In this document: positions 1-5,053 of the stretch, piece by piece
Layout: every line of letters starts with the position of its first letter
How positions within the stretch are numbered: the stretch's first letter is position 1
Assembly: GCA_036733985.1 (NCBI GenBank)
Contig: DAIMZM010000104.1
Coordinates: 1 to 7,410, forward strand
Reading direction: 5' to 3'
Origin: DAIMZM01 sp036733985
Lineage (GTDB): Bacteria > Bacillota > Dehalobacteriia > UBA4068
Length of the DNA stretch: 7,410 nucleotides
The notes under the pieces: generated by a model
What the model saw: only the letters and a program-made list of their open reading frames with translations
What the model was told of the DNA's origin: nothing
The model's database searches: none
Translations under genes and position numbers: made by a program

Positions 1-120
1 GGAATTGATCTTTTCTTCCACCAGGGTGTTCCAGGCCCCGCAATGGGGGCATTGGCCCATCCAGCGGACGCTTTCGCCGCCGCAATCCGTGCAAACAAAA
101 ACCGTTTTACTCTTGGCCAT
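1..120 (-). CDS. radA: DNA repair protein RadA, N-terminal 40 residues only
   Basis: This is the beginning of RadA (Sms), an ATPase that promotes branch migration of recombination intermediates. The gene runs off the left edge, so only the first 40 residues are present. They start MAKSKTVFVC and form the family's N-terminal C4 zinc finger, with C10, C13, C24 and C27 in two CxxC pairs, followed by the typical GAWNTLVEE stretch. The ATPase and Lon-like domains lie outside the window. The start at 120 is supported by an AAAGGAG ribosome site 5-6 nt upstream. It lies downstream of xpt on the same strand, across a 135-bp gap with no convincing promoter of its own. Identification rests on the start of the protein only, but that start is distinctive. 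Confidence 0.9.
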   Translation of the reverse strand, partial: MAKSKTVFVCTDCGGESVRWMGQCPHCGAWNTLVEEKINS

Positions 121-164
121 AAGCGCTCCTTTTGTGTATACCCGGCCCTGCCCGGAAAAGCAAA

Positions 165-219
165 TGCCCATTGCGCGCCGCTTTGTTCCGAAAGGAAGGG
201 GGCGGGAAGCCAATGGGCA
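165..219 (-). terminator. Long imperfect hairpin between xpt and radA, possible xpt terminator
   Basis: A perfect 9-bp inverted repeat (TGCCCATTG at 165-173, CAATGGGCA at 211-219) encloses 37 nt. The interior can fold further: CCGC 178-181 with GCGG 202-205, and TTCC 186-189 with GGAA 194-197 around a 4-nt loop. Read on the minus strand the outer stem is followed by TTTGCTTTT, which resembles the U-tract of an intrinsic terminator for xpt. The long interior is unusual for a terminator, so a leader structure for radA is an alternative. The rest of the 121-255 gap shows nothing clear. Confidence 0.35.
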
Positions 220-255
220 GCTTGAGCTGAACAAGTATGTGGAAAAGCGGGCGGG

Positions 256-834
256 CTAGTCTTCCCGGAAATAGATTTGGCCGTCCACGATCCGGGTGAT
301 CACCGCCAGGGATTCCAGCCGGCAGCCCATGGCCAGCAGCTTGGCGCCGCCGCCCTGGAATTCTTTCTCAATCACCGCGCCCACCCCCAGCAGCGTGGCG
401 CCGCTTTGCCGCACGATGGCAACCAGGCCGCCGGCGGCTTCGCCATGGGCCAGGAAGTCGTCGATGATCAGCACCCGGTCCTCCGGGGTGAGGAATTTTT
501 TGCTGACCCGGGCGGAACTGACCTTGCCCCGGGTAAAGCTCATCACATCCGCGGCATAGACGTCCTCCACCATGGTATTGGGCGCGGTTTTCTTGGCAAA
601 GACCACCGGGATATTGCCGAAGCTCATAGCGGTGGAAAGGGCCACGGCAATGCCGGAACTTTCCATGGTCAGGATCTTGGTGGGATTGGCGTCGCTGAAC
701 AGCCGGTTGAATTCCCGGCCCAGGGAGAGCATGAAATCCACATCGATCTGGTGGTTGAGGAAAGAATCCACCTTGACGATTTCCGTGCCCAGGGCCAGGC
801 CGTCCTGGAGAATCTTCTCTTTGAGTGCTTGCAT
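256..834 (-). CDS. xpt: Xanthine phosphoribosyltransferase
   Basis: The product converts xanthine plus PRPP to XMP in cytosolic purine salvage. The 192-residue protein begins MQALKEKI and matches the length and order of Bacillus Xpt: KVDSFLNHQID at 21-31, ESSGIA at 58-63, and the PRPP-binding stretch VLIIDDFLAHG at 121-131. It ends with ESLAVI and a short beta-rich tail. It lacks the N-terminal winged-helix domain of the related regulator PurR. Two adjacent ATG codons (837 and 834) could start it; 834 matches the family and lies about 9 nt from GGAG of AAGGAGCT, while 837 would add one Met. A longer in-frame ORF reaches into the upstream gene and is unlikely to be used. It sits about 30 nt behind the zinc-ribbon gene, so the two probably share the promoter at 1403-1431. 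No room exists for the purine riboswitch that often precedes xpt. Confidence 0.93.
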   Translation of the reverse strand: MQALKEKILQDGLALGTEIVKVDSFLNHQIDVDFMLSLGREFNRLFSDANPTKILTMESSGIAVALSTAMSFGNIPVVFAKKTAPNTMVEDVYAADVMSFTRGKVSSARVSKKFLTPEDRVLIIDDFLAHGEAAGGLVAIVRQSGATLLGVGAVIEKEFQGGGAKLLAMGCRLESLAVITRIVDGQIYFRED

Positions 835-866
835 CATCAAAAGCTCCTTAATGGTTGTTGTGGCGG

Positions 867-1352
867 TTATTGTTGCGGCTGCCCGCATTCCGGGCAGAAG
901 CGGGTCTCCCCGGCAATCTTAGCTCCGCAGTTCACGCAGAATTTTTCCAGAGGAGCCGCAGGCTCGGGCTGAACCTGTTCCGCGCCGCAAGCCGGGCAGA
1001 AGCGGGAATTGGGGGCGATGGCCGCGCCGCAGGCGAGACAGGCCGCCCCTTCCACAGCCTTTTCCGGAGCAGGGGCGGCGGGCGCGGCTTTCAGCTCCGC
1101 GATCTGCAGGTTTAAAGCGGCGATCTGCTCATTGCAGGCGTCGATCTGCTGGCAGTAGTGCAGCATGCCCTCAGGCAGATCCAGACCGGCGGTATATTGC
1201 TGCCAGACATATTCCCCCAGCTGAGCTTTGATGTTAGCGATCTTTTTATTCTCTTCGCCGATGCGGACATTCAGCTTGGCGGCCCCCACCATTTCATTGG
1301 CGCCGGCAGCGGCATTTTTAGCCACCGTACCAATTTTGTCAAAAAATGCCAT
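867..1352 (-). CDS. Double zinc-ribbon protein with N-terminal helical region
   Basis: Function is unknown. The 161-residue protein has three parts. Residues 1-90 are mostly helical and include a probable coiled coil rich in I, N, Q and L (about 31-45 and 66-88). An Ala/Pro linker follows at 89-103. Two zinc ribbons come last: C105/C108 with C119/C122, and C139/C142 with C153/C156, each of the form CxxCGAxI...RFCPxCG. Similar zinc-ribbon (DZR-type) proteins are common in Bacillota and usually unassigned. No signal peptide or membrane segment is seen, so it should be cytosolic. The start at 1352 has a strong AAAGGAGGG site and lies about 45 nt below a near-consensus promoter. It is the first gene before xpt, but nothing in it suggests a purine role. 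A part in protein or nucleic-acid binding is only inferred from the ribbons. Confidence 0.85.
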   Translation of the reverse strand: MAFFDKIGTVAKNAAAGANEMVGAAKLNVRIGEENKKIANIKAQLGEYVWQQYTAGLDLPEGMLHYCQQIDACNEQIAALNLQIAELKAAPAAPAPEKAVEGAACLACGAAIAPNSRFCPACGAEQVQPEPAAPLEKFCVNCGAKIAGETRFCPECGQPQQ

Positions 1353-1402
1353 ATTGATCCCTCCTTTGGCAAAAACGCTCGGAAAATAACCTTATAAAAA
1401 CT

Positions 1403-1431
1403 ATTATAACCCATGGCCCGGGGCTTTTCAA
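1403..1431 (-). promoter_or_regulatory. Sigma-A promoter of the zinc-ribbon/xpt operon
   Basis: On the minus strand TTGAAA (1426-1431) is followed by exactly 17 nt and a perfect TATAAT (1403-1408). Transcription should begin near 1396-1397, about 45 nt before the zinc-ribbon start codon. No other equally good promoter precedes xpt. Its -35 overlaps that of the divergent thyA promoter. Confidence 0.8.
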
Positions 1432-1454
1432 GTAGCCTATTGTTATAGTATAAT
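1425..1454 (+). promoter_or_regulatory. Candidate promoter of the thyA-folA operon
   Basis: A perfect TATAAT lies at 1449-1454. The best -35 is TTTTCA at 1425-1430 (4 of 6 matches, 18-nt spacer). It uses nearly the same bases as the -35 of the opposite promoter, so both probably cannot be bound at once. A start near 1461 gives a leader of about 135 nt before thyA. Confidence 0.55.
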
Positions 1455-1491
1455 ATTAATCATAAATCCGCCTATTTTTGCCGGAGCAAGG

Positions 1492-1583
1492 CTGATTGCC
1501 CTCCCGCAACCGTTTTCACCGGATTGTTCAGGGTCTGCGGACCCTGTGGTTTTTGCCAAAAGCGGGAAATTTACGCCAATCAG
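1492..1583 (+). promoter_or_regulatory. Structured thyA leader with terminator-like hairpin
   Basis: The leader contains nested complementary segments: CTGATTG 1492-1498 with CAATCAG 1577-1583, TCCCGC 1502-1507 with GCGGGA 1562-1567, AACC 1508-1511 with GGTT 1548-1551, and a central hairpin CAGGGTC 1529-1535 / GACCCTG 1540-1546 closed by a TGCG loop. The hairpin is followed by TTTTT at 1550-1554, as in an intrinsic terminator. The outermost stem ends next to the thyA ribosome site (1585-1590). The layout fits attenuation or a ligand-binding leader. I do not recognise a known riboswitch class; it does not visibly match the tetrahydrofolate riboswitch. Confidence 0.4.
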
Positions 1584-1596
1584 TAAGGGGTCATGC

Positions 1597-2427
1597 ATGT
1601 CCTACAGCGACCAGCTTTTTAAAGATAACTGCCGGGAGATCCTGGAACAGGGCTTCTCAGACAAGGGCTATCCGGTGCGGCCCCGCTGGGAGGACGGCGC
1701 CCCGGCCCATACCTTAAAGCGTTTCGCCCTCTGCAACCGCTATGACCTGGCTAAGGAATTCCCCCTGATGACCCTGCGCCCCATCCATTACCGGAACGCC
1801 GTGGATGAGATCCTCTGGATCTGGCAGAAGAAATCCCATCAGATCCAGGATCTTTCCAGCCATATCTGGGACGCCTGGGCGGATGAGAACGGCAGCATCG
1901 GCAAGGCCTACGGCTATCAGCTGGGAGTGAAGCACCGGTTCCCGGAAGGGGAGTACGACCAGGTGGATATGCTGCTGAAGCTGTTGCGGGAAGACCCCCT
2001 CTCCCGCCGCATGGTCAGCAATATTTTCGTCCACAGCGATTTAAGCCAGATGCGGCTTTATCCCTGCGCCTACAGCCTGACCCTGAATGTGACCGAAGGC
2101 CGGCTGAACGGCCTGTTAAACCAACGCAGCCAGGATATGCTGGTGGCCAATAATTGGAACGTTTGCCAGTACGCCGCCCTGTTGATGATGTTTGCCCAGG
2201 TCTCCGGCCTGGTTCCCGGGGAACTGGTACATATGATCGCCGACGCCCATATTTACGACCGGCATATCCCCCTGGTGGAGCAGCTGCTGGCCCGGGAGGG
2301 CTATCCCGCGCCAGAGGTCAGCCTGGATGAGAACATCCGGGATTTCTACGCTTTTACCCCGGAAAGTTTCCGGGTGGAAAATTATCAGGCCCATGATTTC
2401 CCCGTCAAGATTCCGGTAGCGGTATAA
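1597..2427 (+). CDS. thyA: Thymidylate synthase (ThyA type)
   Basis: The product methylates dUMP to dTMP using methylene-tetrahydrofolate and releases dihydrofolate. The 276-residue protein shows the ThyA landmarks in order: IWDAWADENG at 90-99 followed by GKAYGYQLG, the phosphate-contacting SRRM at 136-139, the active-site cysteine C157 in YPCAYS, QRSQD at 176-180, and HIYDRH at 218-223. The C-terminus ends in AV as in the family. The residue after the catalytic Cys is Ala where classical enzymes have His, and LVANNWN replaces the usual LGxPFN. Both resemble a ThyA subgroup I recall from anaerobic Bacillota. Start at 1597 is chosen over an in-frame GTG 51 nt upstream because AAGGGG lies 6 nt before it and the sequence matches from MSYSDQLF on. 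It is 19 nt from folA, which recycles its dihydrofolate product. Confidence 0.95.
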   Translation: MSYSDQLFKDNCREILEQGFSDKGYPVRPRWEDGAPAHTLKRFALCNRYDLAKEFPLMTLRPIHYRNAVDEILWIWQKKSHQIQDLSSHIWDAWADENGSIGKAYGYQLGVKHRFPEGEYDQVDMLLKLLREDPLSRRMVSNIFVHSDLSQMRLYPCAYSLTLNVTEGRLNGLLNQRSQDMLVANNWNVCQYAALLMMFAQVSGLVPGELVHMIADAHIYDRHIPLVEQLLAREGYPAPEVSLDENIRDFYAFTPESFRVENYQAHDFPVKIPVAV

Positions 2428-2446
2428 TCGGCAGAGGAGGTACGCC

Positions 2447-2959
2447 ATGAATACCATTGTCTCCGTGGACAATAATTGGGGGATCGGCTGCCAGGGCAGC
2501 CTGCTGGCCCGCATACCCGGGGATATGCGCTGGTTCCGTCAGCATACGGTAGGTAAGGTGGTGGTGATGGGCAGGAATACCCTGCTGTCCCTGCCTGGCG
2601 GCAAACCCCTGGCGGACCGGGCCAATGTGGTGCTTTCCGGCAACGGGCAATTGCAGGGGACCGGCCTGGAGGTTTATCCCTCCCTGCCCCGGCTGCTGAC
2701 CGGCCTGTTGAAGTACAGGAGCGAGGATATTTACGTCATTGGCGGCGCTCAGGTTTACCGGCTGCTGCTGCCTTACTGCCACTACGCTTATGTGACCTGC
2801 TTCCGCAAGGCCTTTGCCGCGGATTGCTGGTTTCCCGACTTGAATCAGGACGCCAAATGGCAGCTGGAGGATATTTCACCGGTTTTCGACCATGAAGGGC
2901 TGAAATACCATTTCACCATTTACCGGAACATCACCCTGCGCCAGTGGGATGGGGAATAG
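2447..2959 (+). CDS. folA: Dihydrofolate reductase
   Basis: The product reduces dihydrofolate to tetrahydrofolate with NADPH in the cytosol, restoring the cofactor used up by ThyA. The 170-residue length is typical. Visible family features are WGIG at 11-14, the acidic active-site residue D26 in IPGDMRWF, GKVVVMGRNTLLSLPGGKPL at 36-55 for NADPH binding, RANVVLS at 58-64, and YVIGGAQVY at 96-104. The PW pair that follows Met20 in the E. coli enzyme is replaced by LA (residues 20-21), giving GSLLARIPGDM. I recall similar LLxxIPxDM forms from other anaerobic Bacillota. AGGAGG ends 6 nt before the ATG. It is co-directional with thyA and almost certainly in the same transcript. The symbol dfrA is also used for this gene, but nothing suggests an acquired resistance cassette. 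Confidence 0.95.
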   Translation: MNTIVSVDNNWGIGCQGSLLARIPGDMRWFRQHTVGKVVVMGRNTLLSLPGGKPLADRANVVLSGNGQLQGTGLEVYPSLPRLLTGLLKYRSEDIYVIGGAQVYRLLLPYCHYAYVTCFRKAFAADCWFPDLNQDAKWQLEDISPVFDHEGLKYHFTIYRNITLRQWDGE

Positions 2960-2962
2960 GCC

Positions 2963-2991
2963 TTTACATCCGCCTGCCGGAGTAGTATAAT
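2963..2991 (+). promoter_or_regulatory. Sigma-A promoter of ilvE
   Basis: TTTACA (2963-2968, 5 of 6 matches) is separated by 17 nt from a perfect TATAAT (2986-2991). It starts only 4 nt after the folA stop codon. Transcription should begin near 2998 and give a leader of about 70 nt before the aminotransferase gene. Confidence 0.75.
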
Positions 2992-3008
2992 AAAATAATT
3001 CTTGAAGG

Positions 3009-3052
3009 CCGGCCCCGGCAGGGACTGGGGCTGGTTATCATTTTGTATTTTT
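3009..3052 (+). terminator. Terminator-like hairpin in the ilvE leader
   Basis: CCGGCCCC (3009-3016) pairs with GGGGCTGG (3027-3034) to give an 8-bp stem with one G-U pair and a 10-nt loop. It is followed by the T-rich run TTATCATTTTGTATTTTT. It could end thyA-folA transcripts, attenuate ilvE, or both, since it lies downstream of the ilvE promoter. No leader peptide or T-box sequence was found. Confidence 0.45.
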
Positions 3053-3068
3053 GTCTGGAGGCGTAACC

Positions 3069-4139
3069 ATGGATATCAAAATCATCCGCAGCACTGAGCT
3101 GAAAGCCAAGCCTGATTGGGATCATCTGCCCTTCGGCACGTTTTTTACCGACCATATGCTGGTGATCGACTATACCGAGGGCCAGGGCTGGCATGACGCC
3201 GCCATTGTCCCTTACCAGCCGCTGGTCCTGGATCCGGCCGCCATCGTCTATCATTATGGCGTCGAGATCTTCGAAGGCATGAAGGCTTATTATACCCCTA
3301 AGGGGGAAGTGGTGCTGTTCCGGCCGGAAGCCAATGCCCAGCGGCTAAACAGGAGCGGGGCGCGGCTTTGCATGCCTGAGCTGCCGGTGGAAGATTTTGT
3401 GGCCGGCGTCAAGGCCCTGGTGGCCTTGGAAAAGGACTGGACGCCCCAAAAGCGGGACGCTTCCCTGTACATCCGCCCCTTCATGATCGCCACCGAGGCC
3501 CATCTGGGGGTTTCCCGCTCCAAGACCTATAAATTCATCGTTATCCTCTGCCCGGTGGGAGCCTATTATCCGGAAGGCCTGGATCCGGTGCGGATTTTTG
3601 TGGAAGATTATTATGCCCGGGCCGCTGTCGGCGGCACCGGTTTCTGCAAATGCGGCGGCAATTACGCGGCTTCCCTGGCCGCCCAGTATAAAGCCAAGGA
3701 TCTGGGCTATTCCCAGGTGCTGTGGCTGGATGGGGCCGAACACCGCTATGTGGACGAGGTGGGCACCATGAACGTCATGTTCCGCCTGGGCGACCAGGTG
3801 GTCACTCCCTCCCTGGATACCGGCAGCATCCTGCCGGGCATTACCCGGGACAGTGTGCTCCGCATCCTCCGGGATTGGGGGGTGCCGGTGGCTGAACGGC
3901 AGCTGTCCATTGAGGAATTGCAGCAGGCGGCTGAAAGCGGCTTGCTGAAAGAAGCTTTCGGTACCGGCACCGCGGCAGTGATCTCCCCCATCGGCGAGCT
4001 GAACATCTTCGGCAAATCCTATGTGCTGGGCAACGGCGGCATTGGCCAACTGTCGCAAAAGCTCTATGATTACCTTACCGATATCCAGTGGGGCCGGGCG
4101 GCGGATCCTTACGGCTGGGTGGTGCCGGTAGAGGACTGA
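3069..4139 (+). CDS. ilvE: Branched-chain amino acid aminotransferase (IlvE, class IV fold)
   Basis: This PLP enzyme moves the amino group between glutamate and the keto acids of leucine, isoleucine and valine, as the last step of their synthesis or the first of their breakdown. The 356-residue length fits the longer, Bacillus/eukaryote-like BCAT subgroup. Landmarks are EIFEGMKAY at 66-74, YIRPFMIATEAHLGV at 134-148, the probable PLP-linked lysine K194 in GFCKCGGNYAAS, YVDEVGTMN at 227-235, and the cofactor-phosphate loop FGTGTAAV at 297-304. Start 3069 is preceded by GGAGG with a 7-nt gap; an upstream in-frame TTG at 3051 has no ribosome site. It has its own promoter and ends at a strong terminator, so it appears monocistronic. 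No other branched-chain synthesis gene is in the window. A D-amino acid transaminase or ADC lyase is excluded by length and motifs. Confidence 0.95.
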   Translation: MDIKIIRSTELKAKPDWDHLPFGTFFTDHMLVIDYTEGQGWHDAAIVPYQPLVLDPAAIVYHYGVEIFEGMKAYYTPKGEVVLFRPEANAQRLNRSGARLCMPELPVEDFVAGVKALVALEKDWTPQKRDASLYIRPFMIATEAHLGVSRSKTYKFIVILCPVGAYYPEGLDPVRIFVEDYYARAAVGGTGFCKCGGNYAASLAAQYKAKDLGYSQVLWLDGAEHRYVDEVGTMNVMFRLGDQVVTPSLDTGSILPGITRDSVLRILRDWGVPVAERQLSIEELQQAAESGLLKEAFGTGTAAVISPIGELNIFGKSYVLGNGGIGQLSQKLYDYLTDIQWGRAADPYGWVVPVED

Positions 4140-4164
4140 GGCCCCCTCAAACAGCAATAAAAGC

Positions 4165-4196
4165 AAACAGGCAGCCTCCGGGGCTGCCTGTTTTTT
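4165..4196 (+). terminator. Bidirectional intrinsic terminator between ilvE and the SGNH hydrolase gene
   Basis: A perfect 12-bp stem (AAACAGGCAGCC 4165-4176, GGCTGCCTGTTT 4182-4193) with a 5-nt loop runs into TTTTTT at 4191-4196. On the minus strand the same stem is followed by GCTTTTATT, so it should also stop transcripts of the convergent hydrolase gene. Confidence 0.9.
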
Positions 4197-4229
4197 CGCC
4201 GCTGATTTGTTTGCCGGCGGCAACCGCTT

Positions 4230-4907
4230 TCAGGAAGCCGTCTGGAAAAACTTTTCCATCTCCGCCCACATCAGTTCATAGCCGGCGGGCCGGGGATGGA
4301 GGCCGTCCGGGCAAAGCAAATCCCGGTAATCCCTGTGAAAGAGCAGGGGCGCCCGCAGATTCACCACCCGGCAGTCCAGCTCCCGGGCCAGCTCCCCCAG
4401 GATCAGGGAATAGAGCTCCTGGTGCCGGTAAATATTACGGATATCCGCCAGCCAGGCCTTAAGGGCTGCCGGGTCCAGCTCCCGGCTGAACCAGGCAAAA
4501 TATTTTTCCGCGTCGATGGGGGGCAGCAGGCAGAAGACCGGCTCGATACTGGCCTGCCGCAGCAGCGTCGCCATGCGCCGGCAGCTTTCCCGGTACTCCG
4601 CTAACCCGGTGAGGGGCTGATGCTGGCCCTCCGGGTCGGCGGAGATTTCCGGCCAGCGGAAATCCGAATCATTGCCCCCGTATTCGATAAAAGCCAGATC
4701 CGCTGTTAAATTGTTGGCCAGGGCCTTTTGCAGAATGGTTTCCCCCCGGGGCGCGGTGCAGCCGAACAGGGAACGGTTATCGATTTCCACGCCCAGCGCC
4801 TTCAGCCTGGGCAGGAACCGATTGGGCCAAATCTTATACCTGGCCTGGTCGTCATCCCAGGTTACGCCCCGCAGCAAGGAATCGCCGAAAATTACCGCCT
4901 TCGTCAT
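4230..4907 (-). CDS. SGNH/GDSL-family hydrolase
   Basis: A probable serine esterase or acyl hydrolase of the SGNH superfamily; the substrate is unknown. In the 225-residue protein, block I is IFGDSLLRG (6-14) with nucleophile S10, block II supplies G49 in SLFGC, block III is EYGGND (75-80) with N79, and block V is DGLHP (201-205) with D201 and H204. All catalytic positions are therefore present. There is no signal peptide or membrane segment, so it should act in the cytosol, unlike secreted lipases of the family. Start 4907 places GGGGAGG 7 nt upstream and the GDS motif at the usual distance; a longer in-frame ORF to 4955 has no ribosome site and contains this one. It converges on ilvE and diverges from the nitroreductase gene. 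Nothing nearby points to a substrate. Confidence 0.85.
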   Translation of the reverse strand: MTKAVIFGDSLLRGVTWDDDQARYKIWPNRFLPRLKALGVEIDNRSLFGCTAPRGETILQKALANNLTADLAFIEYGGNDSDFRWPEISADPEGQHQPLTGLAEYRESCRRMATLLRQASIEPVFCLLPPIDAEKYFAWFSRELDPAALKAWLADIRNIYRHQELYSLILGELARELDCRVVNLRAPLLFHRDYRDLLCPDGLHPRPAGYELMWAEMEKFFQTAS

Positions 4908-4935
4908 TGAATAGCCTCCCCAGTTATGATAAAAT
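4907..4935 (+). promoter_or_regulatory. Candidate promoter of the nitroreductase gene
   Basis: TTGAAT (4907-4912) and TAAAAT (4930-4935) are 17 nt apart on the plus strand, with a predicted start near 4942 inside the palindrome at 4937-4966. A weaker opposing promoter for the hydrolase gene (TTGGCC, 4950-4955; TATCAT, 4926-4931; 18-nt spacer) overlaps it, but would start transcription right at the hydrolase ribosome site. Both are tentative. Confidence 0.35.
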
Positions 4936-4936
4936 A

Positions 4937-4966
4937 GGCCTGATCGATGGGCCAATTGATCAAGCC
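4937..4966 (+). repeat. Imperfect palindrome between divergent genes, possible operator
   Basis: The arms TGATC (4941-4945) and GATCA (4958-4962) enclose further matched bases: 18 of 22 positions in 4941-4962 are symmetric. GGC at 4937-4939 and GCC at 4964-4966 extend the symmetry. It lies between the hydrolase and nitroreductase genes and overlaps candidate promoter elements, as an operator would. No regulator family can be assigned. Confidence 0.4.
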
Positions 4967-5053
4967 CGTTAGAAAAACCCGTTAAAAGATGCCGGCTCCG
5001 CCCGGGGCCGCTGCTTTACAGGCCAGGGCGGGCCGTAAAAAGGAGGAACAGCA

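Noticed and set aside
135..163. Promoter for radA (TTGCTT and TATACA, 17 nt apart, minus strand)
   Set aside because: Both boxes are weak and transcription would start within the radA ribosome site.
838..866. Purine riboswitch before xpt
   Set aside because: Only about 30 nt separate xpt from the zinc-ribbon gene, far too little for the roughly 70-nt aptamer plus expression platform. The leader of the first gene is also only about 45 nt.
1496..1717. Small plus-strand ORF starting with TTG in the thyA leader
   Set aside because: It has no ribosome site, overlaps thyA out of frame, and its translation is Arg/Pro-rich without family resemblance.
2992..3068. T-box or leader-peptide attenuator for ilvE
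   Set aside because: The leader is about 70 nt, too short for a T-box, and has no T-box sequence or short ORF rich in Leu, Ile or Val codons.
3345..4223. Long open frame on the minus strand opposite ilvE (292 codons)
   Set aside because: It mirrors the codon pattern of ilvE, has no ribosome site, and its Gln/His/Gly-rich translation resembles no family. Similar shadows lie opposite xpt (277-972), nitroreductase (4982-5647), the NimA-like gene (5742-6332) and rubrerythrin (6218-6922).
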